This document shows positions 22,601 to 31,037 of a stretch of DNA of 64,000 nucleotides, piece after piece (position 1 is the first letter of the stretch; every line of letters starts with the position of its first letter). The DNA is from Nautilus pompilius (lineage: Eukaryota > Mollusca > Cephalopoda > Nautilida > Nautilidae): contig JACATO010001715.1 of the NCBI GenBank assembly GCA_018389105.1, positions 20,633 to 84,632 of the forward strand, given 5' to 3'. The translations under genes were made by a program, and so were the position numbers. A model generated the notes under the pieces. It was not told the DNA's origin and made no database searches. It saw only the letters and a program-made list of their open reading frames with translations.

Positions 22601-25600
22601 CCTGATAGGAAGCACAGCCAAGTTCACGTTGTGGTGGATGAGATGCTAGCGGATGTCAAATAAGTAATGCGAACGCAAACGAATATATAAATAAGAAATA
22701 AACATACGGCATTTAAAATTAAATTTCTCTTTATTTGGTTTGATTGAAATTTTGGTTTCCGTTTCACGTTTTAGTTTAATTTTACAACGTAAAAATTAGC
22801 CGAAGAAACAAGCTGATGTCAAGACAGTAATGTAGAATTAAATCGTAAGATCGGGGAGATTACTGGACGAAGCTCATCGCAGACCGACAAGCAGACAGCG
22901 TAACAGTGTGCAGAGGGACAGAGATCTAAAAAAAAAAAAGAAAAAGGTGCTTACTTTCAGTTTTCAAAAAGGAGAAAGAGACATACAAAGGTTCTAGGAG
23001 AGACAAATGCGTGACGATACCAGATTTGGACTGATTCAAGCCATCGGTATTGAATAATATTGACTAAACCTTTGTTCACAATGTTGATGTGTCTCTGGTA
23101 TTTTTAGTGTGTGTGTATAACTTATATCAGTATTTCATTTCGTTAATTGCGTTGCTTTGCAAAAAAATAAAAGAGATTTACTCGGTAAATCTACTTTCTC
23201 TTTCGTATTTCCTTCAAACTGTAATCTCTTTCTTTAGAAGCTTGTGCTCCTATTGTGATAAAAAGTTATGTCTACCGGAAAATGCTGAAACCGTGTTTCT
23301 TGTCTAATTAGCGAGATGGCATGGAAGCCGCAGCCCTGAAACTCTAGAAGTTATTCCCTCCAGAAATTTAAAAAAAAAAAAAAAGACTATTATCAATGCG
23401 AGTAGAAGGGAGCTGTGCGTGTCACGTGGCATCACCCCGTCGGGTCATTTCCCAGTCGCTCTGTCTGGATTGTTGATGGAAGTGTTCGTTTGGCGTTGAA
23501 TGATATAACTGATATTTGCAGGAATGAGGGAAAATATCTGTTTAAGAGTCAAATGCGAAGTAGTAACTGAACGGAATTAAACCAAAACTAGGCTTCATAT
23601 ATCTGATTTTGTCTTTTTTTATTAAAAAAAAAATGCTTCGACATTATTTTTTTCTTTAAAAAGCTATTTGCTTTCTAGTCTTAAATTTTCCTGGAACTGT
23701 TCAGACGGTTATTTAGCTTTTTCACACTCAATCGTAATTTTACAGATAATTCTTTTAAAAGATGTTTTGTGGTAAGACTTAAGACAGGGGTCACCAAAAC
23801 ATTTTATACATTCAGTGAGTTATCTCTCTTGATTTCAAACTCTCAAGCTACGACGAGCCGAATTTTTTGCATGTAAACAAAGAATCTATGCCACTTCTGT
23901 GTAAAAGCCAGAACTGAAGTTATATCAGCCAGTGCCGACAACCCCCGACTTGTTCGGAATACCGACCGCATGTGCAATCAACTGTTTTGCCATTTTTAAT
24001 TAAGTTGAATCCCCCTTTCACGAGTGAACGAGGACAGAGTATTGGCTAACTCGGTTTGGTTTGGCACCATTCAGTGCGACAAAAGACGGTTCCAGGCAGC
24101 CAGTTAGTCCGTCCCCAGACGACAGAGAACCAGCCTCATGTTTGCTAAGAAAGAAAATGCTACGCAAAGAGTATCGGGTTATGAGAGTGCCTAATATCTC
24201 CTTGCAACTCGGCTTGACATATGTTTGAGAGGAGAGAGAGACGGGGGTGGGATAGGCACACGCTTCTAAACCTTCACCTTGCCAGCCAAATCCTGCCTCT
24301 GTACTTATGTGTACATCAGGTTGTAATGTAATACTAGCCAGGTTAATTAATGTCAGTAGACTTCTTTGATGTCGAGGCGGGAACGATAAAGGCTTTCTAC
24401 TCTATTCTTTTCTTCACCTATTACTATAGGCTGCTGGCTGCACTATATTTTCTACTGTACTACACAATGTGAGATAAGAATAATAATATACTTTGCTGTG
24501 ATAACAAAACTGATATTACTAACCTGATTCAGCTTTTATATCCACACGATTAGCTCAGCATCTCGAGTAATCGCTCGAAAACACTAAAGGAGGTTATATA
24601 TAAAGAAAGTCGCTGATGACGTATCCGTTCTGCTATTCCAAGTTTAGAATTTATGTAGGTTTTTTTTACAAAAGTAATATTTAAACAAAGTTTAATATTA
24701 CTTATCGTTATATTTGTCCTCGTAACTAAATTTTTTCCTTAATTATTGTGAAGATATAAAGAGGAGGGGTGGGTGTCTGTATTCCATTTTCTACTTCATT
24801 GCATAAAGAGTTTGAATTTTGAGAAGATGCACAATAATATAAATTTACCGGAGTATTTCGATAATTAATGGTTCGCTGTTTATTCTTAGTTAGTCAGCCG
24901 GAAATTAGAAAAACGGCGGTGATCAAAGCTCCTATTAATAAATACAATCTCTACCTTCTATCACGGTTAAGTCAGTTACAGCCGGAACCTTTTCAACTAG
25001 AATTGTTTAGGAAAATAATAGTTGCAGATTCCTCATCTAGTCTGCGAATATTCTTTTCGAAGCTTTGCGAAACGTTAACATCTTTGTAAATTAACCATTT
25101 TCGCTCGGCTGTTTTCCCATTTTTACCTCTTAACAAATTCTTCAATGGTTCTGTCCATATCTACCAGTATTTGAAAACTGTGCTAATTATTACAGGTTTT
25201 TATTTTTTAAGAAAAATACTTTGTTATTACAAGATTCAGAAGTCTTTATTTACCGTAGAAAATGAATTTCAAAAAATTATATATATAATTGCTGTATTGC
25301 ATAATTTTCTATAAAAGAACTTGTGACTAAAAAATTGCATCACAAACTATCTACCATACCAGGTTAACCCTACGGAGATTATTCTAGGAAATTTTGTCTG
25401 CTTGATATGTAACATTTATTTGCATAATTCGTGTTAACAGCTAAGCATTCATATGGTTTTAATGCACTGTTAATCGTAACTGAGTAATATTGCTAATGCT
25501 TACAAACGTAACGTTATGAATACCTGTACTGAGTTCCTGTGTGCTTTCATTTACAGTGACACCGTCAGAATGTATTATTAAGTATACTTTCACTTTTTAC

Positions 25601-26208
25601 CACACCTCGGTGGACTTTCCACCTTTATTTTCTGTATTCCTCATTTGCTAAACAGGATCTTGGGATATTTTCTCCTTAGTACAACTCACTACGCGCTTTC
25701 TCGCCTGTGAAGGAAAACCATCTCTAATTTATTAGATAGACTAAGGTATCGCGAGCAGCGTGCTCGTCGGTTAGGTTTCTACGGATATGTTCGTTTCTTT
25801 TAGCCATGGCGCAGGTCCACCGCTGGACTGCAGTACTCTCCCACCTCTAATCGGCAAGTAATTTTAAATGGTAAAACAGTCAACGCAGGGTTATCGTTCT
25901 TCGCTCAGTGCCCGGTCACTCGTGCGCCATCACCTACAACAAATCCGAGATAGCCGAAGCGGAAATGGTGGTCTTCCGCTGTCTCCGTGGGACCATGTCC
26001 GCCATCTCGGCCAGCAGTACGAGTGGTGTCTCCTCCAAGTACAATGAAAGGTCGCGGTATTCTGCCAGTCTCGTTATATCACCCAAAATTTAATTGAAAC
26101 AGATTAAGAAAACAATCGAATTTTACTTATCTGTTTTTAAAACTAACACAAGAAACTATTTCGATTTTTTAAAAAATGTTGTTAATAATAATAATAATAA
26201 TAAAATAA

Positions 26209-26264
<56 letters not shown>

Positions 26265-29200
26265 TAGTAGATCCCAAGATCTTTTCGCTGATTTTGAAAT
26301 GGATTTCTTTTTGACATCTTCTGTGTAGCCTTTGTGCGAACTGTGGTGACTATAAACCCTGACACGTGGCTCGCTTTGTGAGAGTAGAATCGTCTCGTCT
26401 TGTCCTCCCGGCATGTCATTTCACCATTGTTTTCTTTTTTTCTTCTTCTTCCTTGTTTCCTTCTTTTTTGCACTCGAATACTTCTTTGCGAGAAGATACC
26501 AATTCACTTCACGAATGCCAATGGTTTCGATTAGAAATAATAACAGCACAGATTCCGTAAATTATTACATTATAGCTTTTTTGTTGTTGTCGTTAGGTAC
26601 TGCGCGGCTTTGTCCTTCTCCTGAATGCGATATAGAACTTCAAAGCTTATGTCGTTAGTGCTACTGCGAGTTAATAAAATGAGCTCGTTTAATTTTTGTT
26701 TTGAACAGCCACAGGTGGCACTTGGAGTGTAAGCTGTGCTGTGCCTACATTTCCGTTGGTTGCCTTTTCACTATCGCAAGAGAAGTTGGAAAGATGTTTC
26801 CCTTCTCTTGCTAAGGTCTGCGATATTGTGTCGGGGGGGTTACTGAAGCCCGATCTTTACGACAGATCAAAAGGAATCCGACCGGACGAAAAGTCGCCTT
26901 TACTTCCACTTTCACGATTGACATATACAAACCAAAAGACGGTCTGTACGTATTGTTTGGACGACGTGGACTCTAGTAAACGTCGTGTGAGTACCACGTA
27001 AAGTTGATCTTTCCCGTTCTTCGTGTCAGGAAGATAAGATGACTTTTCGTTGAGTGAAGCTCTTGTGATTCGTCCATCTTAAGGCAGAGAAGATCCGAAG
27101 AAGGACAATGATTGACAGGTCAGGGGCATTAATCAATGTTTTCAGACATCTGTCAGTCAACATCATGCTTCAGTTGCCATATTCGGAGCCGACCGCTTTT
27201 GGACACTCGAAGCACTGCCGAATCTTTTGTAGAGAGATCCTTATCTACTACATAATATCCTACAAGTTCGGAATTCTACTGTATCCAAGACTTCATAGCG
27301 TTATTCTTAATGCAATGTTAGTCACTATAAACTCTCGTCATCAGAAATATGTAACCGCTGAAAGACAGCTGCAAAATCTTTGCTCCAGATTTCAAAAAAA
27401 AGACTACGGGCCCTCTTTTTTATGTGTTCAGTTCTTTTTCTTCGGCCTCCTGCTGGAGATCTACAACCAGGAGTGAGTCTGGACGATCCAGAAGTCAGAT
27501 AGTCTTTACAGTATACTTGGGATAATCTTAGACCGAAGTTATCTCGATAGGGACGCCACTCCGACACCAGGGACCCTACTAGAACTATTCGTATTTAAAC
27601 GTGGGAGGAAACCGGAGTACCCGGAGAAAATCTACGTGGTTCGGTACCGGAAGCGAACTCGGGCTCTCGATCATAGCAGTTCGAGTTCAGTGGACTAATC
27701 ACTTGACCCTAGCATCATCATAACTGCTAAAGGGCCTTCCAAGGCTAAAGAAAAAGGTTTGTTTTTTTTAAAATTTTAAGTTTTTTATGGATATTTAGTT
27801 GATACAGTGCACATTAGTGAAGAGAGTATGGGGTCAGTGGTACCGTGTCTATCTGTATTGTCTCTTGCATTTTTCTGACTATGGTATTTTAAATTATCAT
27901 TTTTTGTCACCTATAACCTTCTTGTTTTTTATCCATGTCTTAAAATTTGGAACGCAGTGTACACATAGTTTGTGGAATGCAATGTCTTAGGGAAATTTTG
28001 TTGTTTGTGTATATATTAGTTTGTAAGTTTTTGGTAAATTTGTCGAATTTTGTTATCCTCAAAACTTTGATTTAAAAATGCCTAAAAATAAAACAGGTGA
28101 AAAAATGCCGGAATACCTTGACACCATATTTAAGCATACTCCGATTAAGGAGTTAATAATTCAAGAAATAACTGTGTCAGGGATTTTGCGTATTTCAACG
28201 ACCTTTAAAAAATTACTATTGGCAACCACAAATAAAAGGTTTATTATCACGTATTATTTTAACTTTTATTCTCATTTGATTTGAAAGAAATGCCAATGTC
28301 TCCCCCCCTCAGAGGATCCCTTGAGTCAAGTCTAAAGCAGGATAAAGTGATTCATCATGGAAACGCAACAGAAGAAAGGTCATCTTTACTTGTTCTTTGA
28401 TGATTGACATAGAGAATCAGCAGACATTTAGAAGCGACGTTAAAGTGAAACTCAGAAGGATACGATTTCGACGATTCTATTTCCAGCCGGGTTTTATCCG
28501 AACGCCCCTAGAATCACGTAAATTCCAAGGAAGACGGTCTTGTAGTTCTCTAGTTCATAGTCAAACAGAGCGCACTTTTTTATTGCGCAACAATTCATGA
28601 AAAAGTGCACCAGGATACGAATAAACTAACAACGCGATTTATGCATCAAATCAGCTGCATTTTGTTTGTTTGTCGTAGCCAACAAAAAACCAGCCGTCAG
28701 ATGGAGATTTGGTCTGGTAATTAGAAGAGTTATGCTAGCAGAAGTCTTTGTTTCATAATTTTTCGCGTCTAGCGGAGTGATATTTGTTTACTGCCTCAAT
28801 TTATGGAAACAAACGAAAATAGCGTTGAAAAATGTTAATCCTAGTGGTTTGGGATGCGACAAAATATCCTGATACATACAGCAAAAAGTCATTTACCTTT
28901 TCTTCTCTTGTTAACTTAGTCATTTCTTGGCACATTTTAAGTTTAAAGTCAAAACTTAATTTTTTGTTTCAGACACTAAAAATAATGTTTGCTCAGCACA
29001 CTATTTAAAGAATTTTCTTTTGGTTTCTCTATTTTTTGCTTTTGCTTAATGTAAACGTTCAACGTTGTCGTTTGCTTCTTTCAAATTCTCCATAGGCGCT
29101 TTTGCTTTTACTTACAGTATGATCAATGGACAAACTGAAGATGCCGAATTTCAACCGACGTGGTATGTATCCGTAACTATTCAAAGCAGCTGCTAGTGTC

Positions 29201-30960
29201 TTCAGATTTTCTTTATAAACCTGAAAATGGTTGCACAAGTCACTGTCCAAGGGCAAGTAACTCGTATTTCTAGAAATGATTCTGTTGCCAAACGCTTTTA
29301 TCTCATGTTTCCGAATAATGGAAGAATAAAAACGTAGAATCTTCATAATTTTGCTGCACTATCTCAAAATTTCAAATAAATTATTGAAAATTAGTTAACA
29401 TTTGTGACATTTTTAAAAATTTTATTTTTAAAAATGTGATAACCAACTTGAACATTCTGCATCTACTTGTTTACTATAAACAATAGAGTTTTTATGGTCA
29501 GGACAGGGGATAATATTCACGTACACACTAAAACTGGAGGCTCAGTCGTTGATTGTTAGCTGAGCAAGATTTGAATTATGGTATTTGTAAGTATGCACGT
29601 GTGTATTATACGTAATTTTGTAAGTACATGTCTATGTAGATAGGTATGTATGTATTGTGTGCACATGTTGTCTCTGGGTTATATTTACGTGTATTTTTGT
29701 GTGCGGCCGTTCTCATTGTTGCTCGATTTCTTTAACAATTTCAACTTTAAATGTGTATTCAGGTATTCTAAACACCAAACACTATCAGGCTTGTCTAAAT
29801 TTTTTAACGTTGAAAACTTTTTCACGGTTTAGTAATAATTGCATAATGATTTTATGAGATTAATCGCATATTTTTTGGAAAAACCTCTCTCCAACAAGAT
29901 CTGAATGCATTTTAATGTCTGTTTTTTTTTAGAAGCAAAATCAGTACACTTATTTAAATGTATTTTCTACTGCTGTTTCTTGTGGTTCACGATTTCTTGT
30001 CGGTATTTTTTAACCTCCTATCATCGGCATTTCTTGATAATGTTTTCTGGACTTTCTCCGACCATTTTCAAGTCTCCCTGCCATGATCTATTTATGACGA
30101 TAAAGTAGAATAAGTTAAAGATAAACAGAATCAAGACGAATACTTTTGAGCTTATCGGGTGAAACAGTTACCAGCTAATGTTGAGTCATTTCGTTTGCGG
30201 GTTCTTTGATTACTATTAGGTTACTTCCGGTTGGAGAAGTTCTGTCCGACAGTGCGCAGCCGTGGGTGACATGAAAATAACTAAGCTAATTGTATGGTCA
30301 AGTTAAATGTCGGAATGGTGATTTTAAAGGGTCATTAAAATTAAATAAAGTGATTCCATTTATTTTGTTATGTTCACAAATAATTAGTGATAGTAGAAAT
30401 CTGTATACAGTGTTCAGCCAAAATTATTGCAACAACGTATGTCTTAAAACTCAGTATTAAATGTTTTATTGGGTATTCTAATGTGAAAATCTATTAACTA
30501 GAATAAAGCTTGAAACATCAGTATCTAATGTTCTCCTTAAAGTAGCAATATCTTGTGGACGGGCGACTTAACAGTAATCAAGCAGAAACTATAATAAACT
30601 GACACTTTTCAATATTTTTTTTAAAATTAAAGAATATGATCTTAACAAAAATTGCATAATGATAAATAACAACAAAAATTGCTTGAGCATTGCCTTAAAC
30701 GTGGTAGATTTATACTTCAACAAAAAACCCCTTAATTATTTCAGTGGTGCAATAGTCGTGGCCACTGTTCAGATAAATGGGGAAATAAGTTATAATTTTT
30801 ATTTGCTAATATTCTATGCAAGTACCTCTTTAATAAAGATTTTTGCTTTTTGTTCGTTTTCAGTACTGGAACATCTCCGGACATCGCCTTCTTCTCTAAT
30901 CCTTTGTACGAAGGAAGCAGTCGACAGCAACTTTTGGCGGACACCAGCACGAGATGTTAG
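4408..30960 (+). CDS. CUB-domain single-pass membrane receptor-like protein (multi-exon, 5' incomplete)
   Basis: Six exons (4408-4638, 10262-10942, 18508-18661, 22174-22251, about 25889-26050 and 30864-30960) join in one frame with intron phases 1, 1, 2, 2, 2. In order they encode the C-terminal half of a CUB domain, a full CUB domain, a Ser/Thr-rich stalk, a 23-residue transmembrane helix, a basic KRLPKKRN stop-transfer segment and a cytoplasmic tail ending [10 protein letters not shown]...STRC. This predicts a type I surface protein whose CUB domains face outward. NPLY resembles NPxY sorting or PTB-binding motifs. Two CUBs plus one helix recalls NETO-type co-receptors, but no LDLa domain is seen, so I do not name it. 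The signal peptide and first half of CUB1 are missing from the window. Joining is by phase and consensus sites only. Exon 5 is the least certain. Confidence 0.75.
5551..5740. repeat. (TG/CG)n microsatellite
   Basis: About 190 bp of alternating purine-pyrimidine sequence, mostly TG with frequent CG steps, ending in CGCCGCGCGC. Such a tract can adopt Z-DNA. The apparent reading frames through it on both strands are artefacts of the repeat. Confidence 0.97.
6417..6451. repeat. Short perfect hairpin
   Basis: CGGAAGATAATG and its exact reverse complement are separated by 11 bp of A/T-rich loop. It lies immediately before a family C element. Confidence 0.8.
6471..6556. mobile_element. MITE family C copy 1
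   Basis: A roughly 85-bp imperfect palindrome. It begins GGGAACGTTGTTCAACTGAA, continues ACTCGGCTG and ends GTTTTGTTGAACGTCC. It aligns along its length with copies at 8245-8334, 17409-17497 and 28455-28515. Confidence 0.5.
6557..6602. repeat. (CA)n-(TG)n palindromic microsatellite
   Basis: A CA run is joined at ACACACGTGTGTG to a TG run of similar length, giving a perfect dyad centred on CACGTG. Confidence 0.9.
8245..8334. mobile_element. MITE family C copy 2
   Basis: The ends GGGAACGTTCAAATGAA and TTTCATTTGAACGTCC form an inverted repeat around a 55-bp centre. In reverse complement it matches the 17409 copy almost base for base through AGCATCGCC and TAATG. Confidence 0.6.
9239..9885. repeat. 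Diverged direct repeat flanking a GC-richer block
   Basis: AACGCCATTAATTGTTC at 9240 and AACGCCGTTGATTGTTC at 9835 are each followed by a similar AGAAGGG/CGAAGGG...CGTAT stretch. The roughly 590 bp between them is GC-richer than its surroundings and includes TATAAAA at about 9277. It could be two solo copies of one repeat or the ends of an unknown element. No coding content is supported. Confidence 0.35.
10262..10942 (+). CDS. CUB gene exon b: CUB domain 2 and Ser/Thr-rich stalk
   Basis: The exon lies between acceptor ttttta-g and donor ACG|gtaagt, with 227 codons, phase 1 in and out. The first 115 residues are a full CUB domain: [20 protein letters not shown] with the [10 protein letters not shown] turn, [24 protein letters not shown] and the closing KGFHATYRF strand. 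Four Cys give the two usual disulfides, and the acidic residues of the CUB calcium site appear present. The remaining 110 residues are rich in Thr and Ser with NVT and NTS sequons, so this is probably a glycosylated, mucin-like stalk. The frame runs on about 180 bp past the donor, but the composition changes there, so the splice is preferred. Confidence 0.88.
11279..11438. repeat. (CA)n microsatellite
   Basis: About 160 bp of CA dinucleotides with interspersed CG and GA steps. In the transcript it is complementary to the TG tract of the preceding intron. Confidence 0.97.
11777..12055 (+). mobile_element. tRNA-derived SINE-like element
   Basis: GTGGCGCAGTAGTTCAGTGG is a box A-like sequence. 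About 30 bp later comes CCCGAATTCAATTCC, which is box B-like, so the head resembles a degenerate tRNA gene with RNA polymerase III promoter. The body runs to CAGAATCTCATTAAAA. The last 70 bp recur almost unchanged in inverted orientation at 14552-14621, which supports a dispersed repeat rather than a tRNA gene. Confidence 0.65.
12545..12700. mobile_element. MITE family B copy (imperfect palindrome)
   Basis: AGATGAGTTATAATTGACAT and the later stretch ending in TTACAGCTCATCT are reverse complements with mismatches. TTTAATTAGGAATTACTGG follows. This matches the 55.56-55.70 kb palindrome. Confidence 0.5.
14323..14431. repeat. Perfect 34-bp inverted repeat (hairpin)
   Basis: Arms 14323-14356 and 14398-14431 are exact reverse complements around a 41-bp A/T-rich loop. 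They contain CTGGATCCGAGATTAGGC. I see no coding content. Confidence 0.93.
14513..14712. mobile_element. Foldback element: perfect 43-bp inverted repeats around a SINE tail
   Basis: Arms 14513-14555 and 14670-14712 are perfect reverse complements and include TCCTCCTATCTGTTGCTAAC. The 114-bp centre begins with the 3' end of the SINE-like element found at 11985-12054, in inverted orientation. The rest of the centre is unassigned. The exact arms mean a recent origin or gene conversion. Confidence 0.85.
16955..17005. repeat. MITE family A fragment
   Basis: ACCACGTGAAGATAACCTTT followed by AAAGATGAAGTAAAGA matches one arm of the palindromic elements at 17.87, 26.87 and 56.1 kb. Confidence 0.4.
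17138..17263. repeat. 125-bp foldback with 21-bp terminal inverted repeats
   Basis: AGTAGTATACCAGGCACCTTA at 17139 is answered by TAAGGCGCCTGGTATACTAC at 17243 with one mismatch. The outer flanks remain partly complementary. MITE-like; family unknown. Confidence 0.65.
17409..17497. mobile_element. MITE family C copy 3
   Basis: It starts ACTAGGGTCGTTCAAATG and ends GTTTAAACAATGCCCCTAAT. It aligns throughout with the reverse complement of the 8245-8334 copy. Confidence 0.6.
17865..18025. mobile_element. MITE family A copy
   Basis: GCCGTCTTTATATAACCC and GATGATCTTTACGTGATAG on one side and TGTCAATCAGTAAAGATGAA on the other form imperfect inverted repeats. ATACCACGTAAACATGGTC in the centre recurs in the 26.87 and 56.1 kb copies. 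Confidence 0.45.
18508..18661 (+). CDS. CUB gene exon c: transmembrane exon
   Basis: The acceptor atgtcag gives phase-1 entry. The donor TACAG|gtacgt gives phase-2 exit. It encodes a Gly/Asn-rich juxtamembrane piece ([13 protein letters not shown]), then RAYRTTLWG, then about 23 hydrophobic residues (from [12 protein letters not shown] to VVVC), then RYYR. This is a clear single membrane-spanning helix with a positive cytoplasmic end. Orientation follows from the CUB domains lying upstream. Confidence 0.85.
18851..19095. repeat. 61-bp tandem repeat, four copies
   Basis: Near-identical units contain GGTCACGTGCTGATGTAGTA, then CACTGCGATTGGTCGCCATG, then CAAGCAGTCAAAACGCAGAG. Each unit carries a CACGTG E-box and an ATTGG (inverted CCAAT) box. 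The copies differ by single bases only. Confidence 0.95.
19170..19690 (+). pseudogene. Tc1-like transposase relic
   Basis: Directly after the 61-bp repeats the plus strand shows, in several frames, [18 protein letters not shown] (first catalytic region, with DE changed to DY), VKHGGG...[14 protein letters not shown] (second Asp region) and a SPDVDIIEA-like stretch (Glu region). After that come remnants around NNISQRYID. At least three frameshifts and stops are present. The order and motifs are those of the Tc1 family, but of a different lineage from the 5' copies. No function expected. Confidence 0.8.
20332..21540 (-). pseudogene. Pogo-type (DDE_1) transposase relic
   Basis: On the minus strand, ordered fragments match pogo/Tigger-like transposases. 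[20 protein letters not shown]-like residues belong to the end of the CENP-B-type DNA-binding part. [19 protein letters not shown] and [11 protein letters not shown] carry the first catalytic Asp (D in CDKTG, where the family has DETG). Near 20600, [20 protein letters not shown] is the C-terminal signature. The middle, including the second and third catalytic residues, is scrambled by frameshifts. An old, dead insertion. Confidence 0.75.
22174..22251 (+). CDS. CUB gene exon d: cytoplasmic stop-transfer exon
   Basis: A 78-bp exon between tcttttctttag and GAAAA|gtaagt, phase 2 in and out. It encodes [20 protein letters not shown] followed by LYEKE. The basic start directly after the membrane helix is a textbook stop-transfer signal, and the rest is cytoplasmic. 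YEK may be a Tyr site, but that is speculation. Confidence 0.75.
22252..25888 (+). other. Intron without recognised elements
   Basis: A 3.6-kb AT-rich intron. I see no confident repeat or exon. A further small exon with phase 2 entry cannot be excluded. Confidence 0.6.
25889..26050 (+). CDS. CUB gene exon e: probable cytoplasmic exon
   Basis: The frame [20 protein letters not shown] through [17 protein letters not shown] has a strong preference for G/C at third positions, unlike the surrounding AT-rich DNA. Entering at cag|GG (25889) gives phase 2, matching the preceding exon, and leaving at AAAG|gtcgcg (26050) or CGCG|gtattc (26056) gives phase 2, matching the last exon. The better polypyrimidine tract lies before a second acceptor at 25908, which would need phase 1. 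The start is therefore uncertain. Ser-rich and probably cytoplasmic. Confidence 0.5.
26183..26265. repeat. (TAA)n microsatellite
   Basis: Roughly 80 bp of TAA/AAT trinucleotides with one AAATAAGA interruption. The poly-Ile and poly-Tyr frames across it are artefacts. Confidence 0.97.
26865..27060. mobile_element. MITE family A copy with terminal inverted repeats
   Basis: AAAAGTCGCCTTTACTTCC near the left end and GGAAGATAAGATGACTTTT at the right end are inverted repeats with a few mismatches. The centre carries GAGTACCACGTAAAG and GTTCTTCGTGTCA, shared with the 17.87 kb copy. Confidence 0.55.
27601..27632. repeat. Conserved dispersed repeat motif
   Basis: GTGGGAGGAAACCGGAGTAC followed by CCGGAGAAAA is a motif I recognise from dispersed repeats of many aquatic animals. 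Here it stands alone in intronic DNA. Which element class it belongs to cannot be decided from this copy. Confidence 0.45.
28370..28515. repeat. Adjacent family A and family C MITE fragments
   Basis: AAAGGTCATCTTTACTTGTT with GATTGACATA is family A-like. GTGAAACTCAGAAGG...CAGCCGGGTTTTATCCGAAC then CCCCTAG is family C-like. The two are separated by about 30 bp. Confidence 0.4.
30411..30440 (+). repeat. Solo Tc1-like terminal repeat
   Basis: TA followed by CAGTGTTCAGCCAAAATTAT TGCAACA has the form of a Tc1 element end. I found no partner end or transposase nearby. Confidence 0.4.
30864..30960 (+). CDS. CUB gene last coding exon: NPLY tail
   Basis: It follows gttcgttttcag and enters in phase 2, compatible with both exon d and exon e. 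It encodes [20 protein letters not shown] then [11 protein letters not shown] and a TAG stop. The third positions are GC-rich. FSNPLYE is a short cytoplasmic motif of the kind used for endocytosis or PTB adaptor binding. The short C-terminal exon, stop and nearby polyadenylation signal together mark the gene end. Confidence 0.75.
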
Positions 30961-31031
30961 TGGTACGGACTCATACGAGTGAAAACAAAAAAAAAAAAAC
31001 AAAAAAAAAACAAAACAACAAAAAAACCCTT

Positions 31032-31037
31032 AATAAA
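31032..31037 (+). promoter_or_regulatory. Polyadenylation signal AATAAA of the CUB gene
   Basis: AATAAA lies 72 bp after the TAG stop, beyond A-rich sequence. It is the first canonical signal downstream of the last exon. Confidence 0.55.

Larger units (their letters stand above)
26057..30863 (+). other. Last intron of the CUB gene
   Basis: Contains an AAT microsatellite, a family A palindrome, adjacent family A and C fragments, and a conserved GC-rich repeat motif at 27601. The open frames at 27108-27476 and 29059-29346 have no recognisable domain. Confidence 0.6.

Noticed and set aside
26156-26473. Poly-Ile and poly-Tyr open frames
   Set aside because: Translations of the TAA microsatellite.
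27108-27476. 122-residue open frame in the last CUB intron
   Set aside because: No recognisable domain, AT-rich composition, no codon bias and no supporting splice sites.
29059-29346. 95-residue minus-strand frame resembling part of a reverse transcriptase
   Set aside because: The resemblance (a [14 protein letters not shown]-like stretch) is too weak, and no other RT motif lies nearby.
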